Assembly (NCBI GenBank): GCA_047601665.1
Contig: JASGIT010000001.1
Location: 4,595,551 to 4,659,550, forward strand
DNA: 64,000 nt
From: JASGIT01 sp047601665
GTDB lineage: Bacteria > Pseudomonadota > Gammaproteobacteria > Burkholderiales > Burkholderiaceae_C
Direction of reading: 5' to 3'
The notes beneath the pieces were generated by a model. The model worked only from the letters and a program-made list of their open reading frames with translations. It made no database searches and had not been told where the DNA came from. The position numbers were made by a program, and so were the translations under genes. Below are positions 8,614 through 17,650 of this stretch, piece by piece; position 1 is the first letter of the stretch, and each line of letters starts with the position of its first letter.

Positions 8614-10878
8614 CTACGCTGCAGTAGCCGCGCCACCCTCATCCACCCGACTCAACGGTGACTCACGGCCATGGAATGCGTGATCACCAGGAAGTGACCT
8701 CGCCCAGGACAGAGCCTCATCAAGGTTCAGGTACAGACTTGCATACGCCTTGCGCAAAAGTCCATCGGGTAACGCCCAATCCCACTTCTCGCGCTGTAGG
8801 TTGCTGACATCGGCCAGAAGCATGTCGAGCGGCGGAGGCTCATCCACCGCCGCATCAATAAGGGCATCGACGATGCTCTCGATACCTGAAGCCCCCTTGA
8901 CGACTTCGATGCCCGGGCCGGCCGCATTGGCCGAATAGCCTCGCCGACGGAGCAGGCAAGCCAGCGCTTCGTTGGCGGCATCCCCGAGCCATGTCAGAAG
9001 CACCACTTCCCGCCCTTGATCCACCACGCAGCCGTTCGCCAGGTTTCGTTCGGCGTAGTTCGCCCTGCCATCGGCCAGGAACCGCTTGGCCACTTCATCC
9101 AAAAACGGCGGCACTTCGGAGGACTCGAACAATTGGCGCATTCGCTGGTGAACGCGCGTATGCGTGCGCCCTGCTCCACCCGAAAACAACGGCGGCGCTC
9201 CGCCACCAGAGCGAACGACAAATATGGTTTTTTGCTCCTCGTCAATGTCTTCCACCAGCCAGGTCCTGCCGGCAAACAGAATGCGCTGGCCCACACTGAG
9301 CATCTGCGATACCGGCAAAGTGCCGAGCGTTTTTCCGCCGCAGACAATACGGAACTCCTCATCAGCGGCAAACGCGGCATAGAAGGTGTAATGGTTGACG
9401 AACTTCTCGCCAATACGGCCATGCAGCAAAAGACCGCTGGACTCCTGCATCAACAGTTCTTTCTGGCCAAGATGGCGAACGAGTTCGACAAACTCACCTT
9501 TGTCCAGCCCAGCGAAAGGGGTTCCGGAAGCACAGAACATCGCATAGAGTTGCCCAATGGAAGCCCCACCGTTCTGCGCCACATAGGACAGCATTTGTTG
9601 AACCAGCGTCGACAAATGAACGCCATGCGCCATGGGCGGTTCGAACCAGCCCTCCAGGAGCAGCGAAATCATCGCCGTCACCTTCACCGTCTCCAGCCGA
9701 AGTTCGTCGGCGAGTGAGGGCTTCCCGCCAAGCGCGTTCTCCACGCTGTAGCCTCGCAAGATGGCCGGTTCTCCCTTGCGGCGGCCAGACCGCCCCAGGC
9801 GCTGCCGCAAGCTTGCCACCGACGGCGGCGGGCCGATCTGGGCCACACTCTTGACGGCGCCAATGTCGATGCCCAGCTCCAGCGTGTTGGTGCAGATAGC
9901 CGTCGCCGGGAATTCCTTCTGTTTCAGGGCAGCCTCAGTCTCCGAGCGTATCTCTTTAGACAGGCTGCCGTGGTGCGGCCAGAACTCATTGGGCACCTTT
10001 TGTTGCTCGCACAGTCTGTTGAGAAGGTGCGTGTAGCGTTCGACTTCACGGCGAGAGTTCGGGAAGACCAGGTTGTTCGTGCCTCGCAAACCCTGGAAAA
10101 GATGCTGGGCGATCTTCGCTGGTGTGACGGGTTCCGGTTCCTCGTCGCCATCCTCATTGCGCACGGCCATGGGTTCCTCGTACCCTTTGACCAGGACTCT
10201 CAGTTCACTGTGCGAGGATTTCGACTCCACCAGGGCGACCGATGCTCCCTGTCCCGGACGCAGGAAATCGGCCGCCAGGCGCATGTCGCCCAGTGTTGCC
10301 GAAAGACCCACTCGCGGCACTTGGCGACAGATGACCCGCTCGATACGGTGCATCAGGGATTGAAGCTGTTTGCCACGCTCTGAACCGATAAAGGCGTGAA
10401 GCTCGTCGACGACGAAGAACGCCAGCCGGTCGAACGCTGCACCGATCGACGTGCCGCGATGGCACAACATCGCCTCCAGTGATTCCGGTGTGATGAGCAA
10501 CACCCCCTGCCGCTTCGCCAGGAAGCGCGCCTTGGCCGAGGAAGAGATGTCGCCATGCCAGGGCCAGACTGGAATTTCCAGTTGCTCGCACAGTCGGTCG
10601 AGGCGCCCAAACTGGTCGTTGATGAGCGCCTTGAGCGGACTGATGTAGACGATGAGCCCCAGCGGCTCCGCTCGAAGCAGATGCGTCAACGCCGGCAGGA
10701 ATGCCGCCTCCGTCTTGCCAGCAGCCGTGGCGGCTGCCACGATGACGTCCCGTTCCGCCTTAACGATCAGCGGAATGGCCGCCTCCTGGGCATCTCTCAG
10801 CGACTCCCAACCTTCCGCCCATATGAAGCGCTGGACGCGCTCATCAAGCAGGAAGAAGGAAGTGCTGTCGCCGGACAT
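8614..10878 (-). CDS. sngC: DEAD/DEAH-box helicase, Shango SngC-like
   Basis: Superfamily 2 helicase, 754 aa, Lhr-like. Motif I is ATAAGKTEAAF (about residue 50-60), motif II VVDELHAF, motif III SATLGD, and motif VI QRLGRSGRRKG; a long C-terminal region follows. It is third in a cluster with a TerB-domain membrane protein and a P-loop ATPase. That three-gene combination (TerB protein, ATPase, helicase) is the published Shango anti-phage system, in which the helicase is SngC. The start at 10878 sits 18 bases after the ATPase stop. Confidence 0.85.
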   Translation of the reverse strand: MSGDSTSFFLLDERVQRFIWAEGWESLRDAQEAAIPLIVKAERDVIVAAATAAGKTEAAFLPALTHLLRAEPLGLIVYISPLKALINDQFGRLDRLCEQLEIPVWPWHGDISSSAKARFLAKRQGVLLITPESLEAMLCHRGTSIGAAFDRLAFFVVDELHAFIGSERGKQLQSLMHRIERVICRQVPRVGLSATLGDMRLAADFLRPGQGASVALVESKSSHSELRVLVKGYEEPMAVRNEDGDEEPEPVTPAKIAQHLFQGLRGTNNLVFPNSRREVERYTHLLNRLCEQQKVPNEFWPHHGSLSKEIRSETEAALKQKEFPATAICTNTLELGIDIGAVKSVAQIGPPPSVASLRQRLGRSGRRKGEPAILRGYSVENALGGKPSLADELRLETVKVTAMISLLLEGWFEPPMAHGVHLSTLVQQMLSYVAQNGGASIGQLYAMFCASGTPFAGLDKGEFVELVRHLGQKELLMQESSGLLLHGRIGEKFVNHYTFYAAFAADEEFRIVCGGKTLGTLPVSQMLSVGQRILFAGRTWLVEDIDEEQKTIFVVRSGGGAPPLFSGGAGRTHTRVHQRMRQLFESSEVPPFLDEVAKRFLADGRANYAERNLANGCVVDQGREVVLLTWLGDAANEALACLLRRRGYSANAAGPGIEVVKGASGIESIVDALIDAAVDEPPPLDMLLADVSNLQREKWDWALPDGLLRKAYASLYLNLDEALSWARSLPGDHAFHGRESPLSRVDEGGAATAA

Positions 10879-10896
10879 GCGTTCAGGCCGGGAGCA

Positions 10897-12201
10897 TCAC
10901 ATCTTGAACGAGGCGAATTCATCGCCTTCGTCCACCTCGACCTGCTGATCGGACGTCCCGCCCGTGTCCGCAGCGACCTCTATGCCACCCAGCAAGTCCT
11001 GCCATGCCGCGCCAGAGTTCTGTTCGAGCACGGCAAGCATGTTGATGAAGGCTGTGATGGTCGTGCGCGGCGTTCGAAAATACGTATCGCCGATGCGTTT
11101 GGAGCAGTGCTCCATGAAGCTGAAGATACCTTGGTCCGGCACGAGAAACTTGTCGGCCTCGCCGAAGGCATAGACGAAACGAATCTTCTGCAGCAGGACG
11201 TAGAAGTCCTCGGGCGTAAGACTCGACAGCCGGACCACCGGGCCACTGAAGTCGACCAGCCCGTCCGAGGCGAAGGTGTTTTGTGCGAGGCGGCTCTGCA
11301 AGGCCGGATAGCTGTAGAGTCCCCGCCGGGTGTCCAGCAGGAACTCGGGTGTCCCGCCCAAGACAAACCCAAGGCCGACGGCCGTGCCCTGCAGCGAGTC
11401 GTTGAGGATGCGCAGGATCTGTTCGTAGTTCGCATTGCGGGCCTGCGTGTTGGCCAGCTTGTAGAGATTGACCAGTTCATCCAGACCAACCAGCAGGCCT
11501 GCGAAGCCGGCCAGGCGCACGAAGCGCGCCATGAGCTTGAGTTGGTCATAGACCTCGGAATCGTCAACGATGCTCCGCACGCCGAGCGCCTGCCTGGCAT
11601 CTGTCTTGGTGGCGAACTCCCCCCGCAGCCAGCGGATGGCATCGGACTTTAGCTTCTCGTTGCCCTCTTCATAGCCACGGCAGTAAGCCGCGATGACATC
11701 CGCAAAGTCGTAGCCGTTCACCAGTTCAGTCAATTGGTCGAGCTTCTGGCGCAAGAGCGCTTCAGTCGATTGGCCCGACGCCTTGGCCTCAGTCTTGGTC
11801 GTGGCGATGAACTTCTCGACGATGCCCGCCAGCGCACCGCCATCCGGCTTCGTTCGGGTCGACAGGTTGCGCATGAGTTCGGCGTAGAGGGAGCGGGCCT
11901 GGCCGCCGCTGGCGTGAAGACGCCGATCCGGGTTCAGGTCGGCCGTCGCCACCACGAGCTTCTTCTCCAGTGCCACGGCACGCACCAGGTTCAGAAAGAA
12001 GGTCTTGCCAGCGCCGTACTCACCGATGACGACACGAAATGCCGAACCCCCATCAGCGATGCGGGCGATGTCGGCCACCAGCGTCTCGATTTCCCGGGCG
12101 CGGCCGACCTGGATAAGGTGCTGGCCGCTGCGGGGCACGACACCCGCGCGCAACGATTGGATGACCGCATCACGGTCTCTGGGGCGGATCGGTGCATTCA
12201 T
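10897..12201 (-). CDS. sngB: P-loop ATPase, Shango SngB-like (DUF2791/BrxD-like)
   Basis: AAA-type ATPase of 434 aa. Walker A is GEYGAGKTFFL near residue 60 and Walker B is GLLVGLDELVNL near residue 240; the family resembles the BREX BrxD/DUF2791 ATPases. The start overlaps the stop of the TerB-domain gene (ATGA), so they are translationally coupled. In Shango the ATPase is SngB. It probably acts with the helicase on phage DNA; the mechanism is not shown by the sequence. Confidence 0.83.
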   Translation of the reverse strand: MNAPIRPRDRDAVIQSLRAGVVPRSGQHLIQVGRAREIETLVADIARIADGGSAFRVVIGEYGAGKTFFLNLVRAVALEKKLVVATADLNPDRRLHASGGQARSLYAELMRNLSTRTKPDGGALAGIVEKFIATTKTEAKASGQSTEALLRQKLDQLTELVNGYDFADVIAAYCRGYEEGNEKLKSDAIRWLRGEFATKTDARQALGVRSIVDDSEVYDQLKLMARFVRLAGFAGLLVGLDELVNLYKLANTQARNANYEQILRILNDSLQGTAVGLGFVLGGTPEFLLDTRRGLYSYPALQSRLAQNTFASDGLVDFSGPVVRLSSLTPEDFYVLLQKIRFVYAFGEADKFLVPDQGIFSFMEHCSKRIGDTYFRTPRTTITAFINMLAVLEQNSGAAWQDLLGGIEVAADTGGTSDQQVEVDEGDEFASFKM

Positions 12202-14591
12202 GCTTCCAGCTTCTCCAATAGTTCAGGGTTCACGGTCACGACATCCTCGCCCTCGGTGAACGGTACGTCGTGCAGGTCGAAGGCCGCCTCATTGAGAGTT
12301 TCAATGGCGCCGTCGAGCATCAGGTCCAGATCTGCTGCTGCATCGCCGAGTTCGTCCTTCGTCCACTCCGGCCGCGACAGCAGCAGGCGTGCGAGCGCAC
12401 TGTGCGCCTCGTCCAGGCCAAGCAGTCCAGGTGGCGTCGGCTCCACATCGCCTTCAGGCTCGGGTTCGGCGAACACCGGCTCGGGCGGGCTCTCCTCCTT
12501 GAAGATACCCGACAGCAGCGCCGATACGGCTTCGGTGTCCTTCTGGAGGGCGGCAATGCGCGCGGGATCGAGTTTGAACCCGGTTTCTTCGACCTTCGCG
12601 GCAGCCGCCGCCATTGGTTTCGCCCCCGCAGCTACTGCATGCACGTCGGAAAACACCTTCGTGGGCTCGACGCCGAGAGCCTTGTAGACCTTCTCCAGCA
12701 TCTTCACTTCTGTCGGCGACACATTTCCATCGGACTGCGCAACCGTGGCCATGAAGGCGGCTATGGTCTCTTTGGCGCCAGCGTCCAGCGGCTCCAGCTT
12801 CTTTCTGAGCGTGGTCAGCGATGCCGGCGTCGTCATCAGCAGACGCAGGTGCGCCAGAAGCCTGCGGACATGGTTCGGAGTGAGATGCGCCCAGGACTGC
12901 ACTTGCGCCCGGAGATACCCCATTTCCTCGACACTAAACTCGCCATCAGCCGCAGCCACGGCCGATGCCAAGTCCAGCGTCAACGCGGCGGCTTGATAGT
13001 CCGGCGTCGAGCGGCTGGTGACCTCTCCTGGCGGGACGGAGAACAGCACGACCTTCTCATCCGCCTTGGGCAGCTTGGCGCCACCGAGAACATCGGGCTC
13101 GATGCCAATGTTCAAGGATTCGAGAGCTCGCGCCAACGCCAGCGTTCGGTCCCTCGTCAGCGTCGTTTTCGCATCCAGACTGCTAAGCAATTCTTGGAAC
13201 GACATGGCGACCATTCCCTCGCCCATGCGCGCTTTCAGGGCGTGCAAGGCCTTCTGGGCACCTTCGGGCCACAACGTGGCGGGCAATTGCAGCAGCCCCT
13301 CCAGCGCATGCCTGGAATCCGGGTTCCGCCCCACATAGCGGCTGAACGGCTCCAGTTCCTTCGTGGCCGCCTCAACAACCTGGCGCAGCTTGTTGATGGG
13401 CCCTGTAAGGACCGTGACGTCGGGCGTGTTCCCAAAGGACAGGCTCAAATCCGTGTATCCGCGAAAGCCAGCAGAGGCGGGGCGATGAACCAGCTTGATC
13501 TTGGTCTTGTTCCTGGGAAGAACCAAGCCCTCTCCAAACGTCTCGTGGTACTTGGATATGAACAGCTTGTCGAACTCCTCTGCGCAACGCGTTGCTGGTG
13601 TTCGCAGGTAGTTGGTCGGATCCAGCTTGGCCCAGGCCAGTGCCAGTTGCGCCGGCACCGGCACACCATCCACCGCCGCCTGCCCCAGGGCGACACGGAT
13701 GTATAGCGGCACCTCATAGGTCTTGGGAAAACTCGGAATGGGCTTGAGATAGGCTTTCTCGGGGTGCTCGGCCAGCGAGACCCAATCGAGCAGCGAACCG
13801 GCGTAGCTTTGGAATGAGCCCGACTTGGCGCCATAAATGTCCAGCAGCCGACGCAGCTCTGCCGCAATCATGGGCCAATCGCCCTTGGCCGCTTCGTCCT
13901 TCGAGGCATCCAGAATGGCGCGACGCTCCAACCCGTAGAAGAAGATGAAGACGTACCCGACATCCGCCTCGGGATCCTGCCTGCCGCCCGCCAGCCAATT
14001 CAGGTAGGCCCGCCGGGCGGAAGGCGAAATTTCCGAGTAGCTCGGCCAGTAACCCATCTGCCGCTCTGTGTAGTCGCCATGCGACGCAACAGACTTCGAC
14101 GGGTCGATGAGGCACGGATCATTGCCACCCATGGGCGTCGGCAATGACGTACCAACATAGACAAGGCCACCGGAAATCGAGACACCGCCGACTTCTACCA
14201 CTTCTCCGGCAGGGACCCAGGCGCCGGGACCGAAGCGCTCGGGCGCGGCCGGAATCCGAAACGACGGTGCAGTAGGCGCCGGGCTCGCCGCGACCGGTAC
14301 AGGCTGCTGCTCATCCGAGAGCCGGCTGGCCACGCGAGAACTGACCGGCACAACCGGTGCACGACTCTCGGGACGAGGGGCAGCGGGAGCGGGAGCGGGA
14401 CGAGCGGCCTCCTGTGGGGCCGCTTGCGCACTGCCCTTGGACTTGAGATAGAGATAGATGCCGACGCCAACGACGGCGAGCACTCCAACCCCGATCCAGA
14501 CCTCGCGCGGAATGGCGGCCAGTAGCACCAGCAGCCCCACGACGACTGCGCCAATTCCCCCTCCGACCCCCGCTTTCTTTCGCCTTGCCAT
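12198..14591 (-). CDS. sngA: TerB-domain membrane protein, Shango SngA-like
   Basis: 797-aa protein. Two hydrophobic segments near residues 10-50 anchor it in the membrane; a Pro/Ala-rich linker follows; then a TerB-N-type region (GVSISGGLVYVG..., residues about 150-350), a central TerB domain with the acidic EF-hand-like segments VAAADGEFSVEE and VAQSDGNVSPTE, and an acidic C-terminal TerB-C part. The ATG at 14591 has AGGAGG upstream; a longer frame to 14654 lacks one. First gene of the Shango-type operon. TerB repeats may bind metal ions and tether the complex to the membrane. Confidence 0.85.
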   Translation of the reverse strand: MARRKKAGVGGGIGAVVVGLLVLLAAIPREVWIGVGVLAVVGVGIYLYLKSKGSAQAAPQEAARPAPAPAAPRPESRAPVVPVSSRVASRLSDEQQPVPVAASPAPTAPSFRIPAAPERFGPGAWVPAGEVVEVGGVSISGGLVYVGTSLPTPMGGNDPCLIDPSKSVASHGDYTERQMGYWPSYSEISPSARRAYLNWLAGGRQDPEADVGYVFIFFYGLERRAILDASKDEAAKGDWPMIAAELRRLLDIYGAKSGSFQSYAGSLLDWVSLAEHPEKAYLKPIPSFPKTYEVPLYIRVALGQAAVDGVPVPAQLALAWAKLDPTNYLRTPATRCAEEFDKLFISKYHETFGEGLVLPRNKTKIKLVHRPASAGFRGYTDLSLSFGNTPDVTVLTGPINKLRQVVEAATKELEPFSRYVGRNPDSRHALEGLLQLPATLWPEGAQKALHALKARMGEGMVAMSFQELLSSLDAKTTLTRDRTLALARALESLNIGIEPDVLGGAKLPKADEKVVLFSVPPGEVTSRSTPDYQAAALTLDLASAVAAADGEFSVEEMGYLRAQVQSWAHLTPNHVRRLLAHLRLLMTTPASLTTLRKKLEPLDAGAKETIAAFMATVAQSDGNVSPTEVKMLEKVYKALGVEPTKVFSDVHAVAAGAKPMAAAAAKVEETGFKLDPARIAALQKDTEAVSALLSGIFKEESPPEPVFAEPEPEGDVEPTPPGLLGLDEAHSALARLLLSRPEWTKDELGDAAADLDLMLDGAIETLNEAAFDLHDVPFTEGEDVVTVNPELLEKLEA

Positions 14592-14618
14592 GCTTTGCAC
14601 CCTCCTACCGCTGCAAAC

Positions 14619-14631
14619 ATTCGTTACGAAT
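14619..14631. promoter_or_regulatory. Palindrome upstream of the Shango operon
   Basis: ATTCGT-T-ACGAAT is a perfect 6-1-6 palindrome 28 bases before the sngA start. It could be an operator or part of a promoter element; no regulator gene is adjacent. Confidence 0.35.
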
Positions 14632-14742
14632 ATTGTGCAGGCAATCAGGAACACCCTACTTCCTTGCTCGCATTTGGGAAGGCGCGCGATCTTTATATGG
14701 CGTAACCGATGACAACCGCTCCAAAACGAGGAACGCGCAGCT

Positions 14743-15285
14743 TGGCTGGACGTTCATGTTGTGCCGGGTCAGCTCCTGGCCCACCTGGTTGATGCTGTCC
14801 TGGGCGCTGTCGCGTCCGGCGATCACGATGCGGTTACCGTTCTGGCGGTTCTCCGGCGCGGCCAACTCGGCGCCCACGCCCAGCAGCGTGGTCAGCGCTG
14901 CACCGGCGACGATGCGGCCCCAGTGCCTGTCCACGTCATCCTCCAGCCCGGCATAGCCCGCCGGGTCGGTGCCCACCAGGTTGTCGAGCGTCAGCGAAGA
15001 CGTGTCGGGCAAGATGATCCGGTTCCACACCATCTGCACGCGGCTCTGCCCAAAGCTCACCTGGCTGTTGTAGCGCCCGAGGATGCGCGAGCCCTGCGGG
15101 ATCAGCAGGAAGCGCCCCGTGGCCGTGTCGTAGACCGGCTCCGTCACCGTGGCGATCACGTCGCCCGGCAGGTCGGACTTGATGCCCGTCACCAGCGCCG
15201 CCGCGATCACCGTTCCGGCCATGACCTGGTACGGCGAAGCCGGGGGAGTCAGTTGGCCGGAATTGCGGGTTTCCGTAGAACCGCC
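14743..15285 (-). pseudogene. trbI: trbI fragment, copy 1 (conjugation VirB10-like), truncated at both ends
   Basis: Encodes the central and C-terminal beta-barrel part of TrbI (…STETRNSGQLTPPASPYQVMAG through DSAQDSINQVGQELTRHNMNVQPS). Compared with the copy at 18864-19876 the 3' end is lost after MNVQPS, where unrelated sequence continues the frame to 14656, and the 5' end is cut at 15285/15286 by the IS66 terminus. The product cannot act as a secretion channel subunit. It is about 90 percent identical by eye to copy 2, enough to suggest two different ICE lineages or an old duplication. Confidence 0.85.
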
Positions 15286-15356
15286 GTAAGCGTCTGGCGA
15301 TGCCATCTTGAAGAGTGGCCTCTGTCGTAGCAGGCTCATGGCGACTAGACCTTCGC

Positions 15357-15764
15357 ATGAGCATGACAACTTCTCCCACCCCAACCGGACCAAGGCGCCC
15401 GTTCCAGCGCTACAGCGGGCAGTTCAGGGCCCAGGTGATCGAGGCCTACCGCCAATCCAGCGACACCATCTCCGCTGTGGCGCGCGCCCATGGCATCAAG
15501 CCCGATCTTCTGCAGCGCTGGATCAGCGACGCTGGCGTGCGCGATGAGCATAGGACTGATGGGGCTGCACAGAGCACCTGCATGGCGAGTGCCGAGATGC
15601 ACGGCACCACAACCTTCCTGCCCATTGCCATCGAGGCGGGCCCGAGCCGCTCGGCAACAAGCATCTGCATCGAGCTCAACATCGCAGGCACGCCTGTCAC
15701 CGTGCATTGGCCGCTCGACGCGGCATCCTCCAGCGCTGCATGGCTGCGTGAGGTGCTTCGATGA
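15357..15764 (+). CDS. tnpA: IS66 accessory protein TnpA
   Basis: 135-aa product from the ATG at 15357 with an IS3/IS66-type helix-turn-helix (RYSGQFRAQVIEAYRQSSDTISAVARAHGIKPDLLQRW). In IS66 elements this protein is required with TnpB for efficient transposition by the TnpC transposase. Its stop overlaps the tnpB start by four bases. A second ATG two codons downstream is equally possible as the start. Confidence 0.85.
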   Translation: MSMTTSPTPTGPRRPFQRYSGQFRAQVIEAYRQSSDTISAVARAHGIKPDLLQRWISDAGVRDEHRTDGAAQSTCMASAEMHGTTTFLPIAIEAGPSRSATSICIELNIAGTPVTVHWPLDAASSSAAWLREVLR

Positions 15765-16099
15765 TCCGCATCGACGCCGTGTGGCTGGCAGTGCAGCCCA
15801 TCGACATCCGGGCGGGCGTGGACAGTCTGCTCGCACGCGTGGTGCAGGTCTTCGGTTCGGCCCACGCGCACCACGGCTACCTCTTTGCCAATGTCCGAGC
15901 CAACCGCATCAAGCTGGTGGTGCATGATGGCTTCGGCGTCTGGTGCGCCACGCGACGCCTGCACCAGGGCGGCTTCGTGTGGCCGCGCCGTGCGGCGGGC
16001 ACTTCGTCCCTCACGCTCACACGCGAGCAGTTCGATGCCCTGGTGCTGGGCCTTCCCTGGCAGCGCCTGGAGCAGATCAAGACGATCACCCGGATGTGA
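15761..16099 (+). CDS. tnpB: IS66 accessory protein TnpB
   Basis: 112 aa, the usual size of IS66 Orf2. Recognised by VWLAVQPIDIRAGVDSLLARV and FANVRANRIKLVVHDGFGVW, the conserved IS66 Orf2 blocks. It overlaps tnpA by four bases. The following tnpC gene is missing, so this is a leftover of the element. Confidence 0.88.
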   Translation: MIRIDAVWLAVQPIDIRAGVDSLLARVVQVFGSAHAHHGYLFANVRANRIKLVVHDGFGVWCATRRLHQGGFVWPRRAAGTSSLTLTREQFDALVLGLPWQRLEQIKTITRM

Positions 16100-16505
16100 G
16101 CGCCGCTGCAGGCACTGCAGTGGCCAGGCACCGGGCAATCGGCGGATGCCCCGATGGTTTGGCGCCAGGGTGCTGCGCTCGTGCGTTCTGTACTCAGTCA
16201 CGGGCTCGATCACCCCAGCCGCTACCAAACTGCACAGGCCGGTCTGGCCGCCTCAACGGCGTTCAGACTCTACCGCGATGGTCTGGTTTAAAGATACAAG
16301 CTACATGGCAAAGGACAAGCCACGCCCCGCTCGCGCTTTCTGACTTCTACCGAACGCATCTGCTCGCGCACTGCCCTGTGCCTGCTGGGCTTTGGCGAGT
16401 CCAGCTACCACCACCCAGTGAGCTACAACCAATACATATAACACGGCCATGATTGACAACACGTCCATGTTAAATAAAATGGCCATGTTAAATCAATAAA
16501 CTCAT
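16100..16505. other. Junction region after IS66 remnant
   Basis: No gene recognised. A possible tnpC start (VSAAAGTAVARH, GTG at 16098) fades within about 20 codons, and a short frame ending LYRDGLV near 16289 looks like the C-terminus of an unidentified protein. From about 16430 the DNA becomes AT-rich and holds direct repeats that probably regulate the next operon. Confidence 0.4.
16465..16493. repeat. Tandem operator-like direct repeats
   Basis: CCATGTTAAAT occurs at 16465-16475 and again at 16483-16493, an 18-bp period, just before the ATG at 16506. The position suits autoregulation by the winged-helix protein encoded downstream. Confidence 0.5.
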
Positions 16506-17645
16506 ATGTCAGCCCCTCTATCGCCAAACAGACGCGTAGCGCCTGCTGAGCAGTACGCTGCCGATTTCTTCCGCGCCCATGACTGGTTCGTGGAAGTGCC
16601 CCCTGGTATCCCAAACGGCGCGGACTTGATCATCCAGCGCGGGAAGCAGCGGTTCGTTGTCGAGATCAAAGCGCTCTCCGAAAGCCGCCCAGACCGCGTG
16701 CTGCCGATGCTCTCGATGGCGATTCTTCAAGCCCAGGCCGCGGCCGAAGAGTTCAACAACGCCCTCCCCCTTGCGATCGTTCATGTACCAGAGTTATCCC
16801 CCGCGTTGGCAAAGCACGTGGACTCGTTTGCCCAGAGATTCGCGAAGGATGTGGCTGTCGGCCTCATCTCTGGACGCGGCGAACAATATTTCAGCGGCAC
16901 GGCGTTTCAAGAGCTGAATCGATTGCCAGAAGAATCCAGGCGCTCCGCGGCCGCTCGCCCACCGCAAGCCATCAACCTGTTCTCGGATCTCAACCAGTGG
17001 ATGCTGAAGCTCCTCCTGGCATGGGACCTGCCCGAAGGCCTGCTGAACGCCCCGAAGAAGAAATTTCGCAACGGCTCCGACCTGGCCGAAGCTGCGCAGG
17101 TGTCCGCCATGAGCGCATCGCGATTCCTGCAGCAACTGCGCAGCGAGGGGTACCTGAGCGATTCATCCCCCCATTTGAAGCTCGTCCGCCGCGAAGAACT
17201 GTTTCGCCGCTGGGGAGCCGCCGCAATGCGTTCCAGCCCGGAGATGCCATGCCGCTTTCTTCTCAGGGCCCCCGTCGCCCAACAAACCCGAGGGCTGTTG
17301 GGCAGGCATGCGAAAGATGCTTGCCTGGGGCTTTTTGCCGCTGCCGATGAACTGAACATTGGGCACGTCAGTGGCGTGCCTCCGTATGTCTACGTCCGCA
17401 AGCTGCCTCAGGTGAGCTCACCCGACTGGCCAGAGCTGATGGCCTCACCGTCCGAGCGGCCAGACCTGATCCTGCGGCAAGCGCCTTTCCCACAATCGAC
17501 GTTCAGAGGGGCCATCGATCGAAACGGGCTCATGGTGACCGACGGCATCCAAACATGGCTGGATACCATGCACCATCCGACGCGGGGCGTTGAGCAATCC
17601 GACCTGATTTACGAGAAAGTTCTTTCGCCGATTGTTGGAAGCTGA
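16506..17645 (+). CDS. Winged-helix protein with PD-(D/E)XK-like N-terminus (AbiEi-like partner)
   Basis: 379 aa, function not established. Residues about 10-60 (E15, then NGADLIIQRGKQRFVVEIKA with D40, E53 and K55) match the E…D…E-x-K pattern of restriction-endonuclease-like folds. Residues about 185-220 (DLAEAAQVSAMSASRFLQQLRSEGYL) form a winged helix-turn-helix. It is followed after five bases by a nucleotidyltransferase gene, the same order as antitoxin and toxin in AbiE type IV systems, so it may be the antitoxin/repressor. The nuclease-like domain is unusual for that role and might instead be an effector. GC content resembles neighbouring ICE genes. Confidence 0.65.
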   Translation: MSAPLSPNRRVAPAEQYAADFFRAHDWFVEVPPGIPNGADLIIQRGKQRFVVEIKALSESRPDRVLPMLSMAILQAQAAAEEFNNALPLAIVHVPELSPALAKHVDSFAQRFAKDVAVGLISGRGEQYFSGTAFQELNRLPEESRRSAAARPPQAINLFSDLNQWMLKLLLAWDLPEGLLNAPKKKFRNGSDLAEAAQVSAMSASRFLQQLRSEGYLSDSSPHLKLVRREELFRRWGAAAMRSSPEMPCRFLLRAPVAQQTRGLLGRHAKDACLGLFAAADELNIGHVSGVPPYVYVRKLPQVSSPDWPELMASPSERPDLILRQAPFPQSTFRGAIDRNGLMVTDGIQTWLDTMHHPTRGVEQSDLIYEKVLSPIVGS

Positions 17646-17650
17646 CACAG

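Larger units (their letters stand above)
15286..16099 (+). mobile_element. IS66-family element, partial (tnpA and tnpB retained)
   Basis: The left end starts with GTAAGCGTCTGG, matching the usual GTAAGCG terminus of IS66 elements, exactly where the trbI fragment stops. Two overlapping small transposition genes follow. The large tnpC gene is not present: after 16099 only a short possible start is seen before homology is lost, so the right end cannot be placed and the element is probably immobile. Confidence 0.75.
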
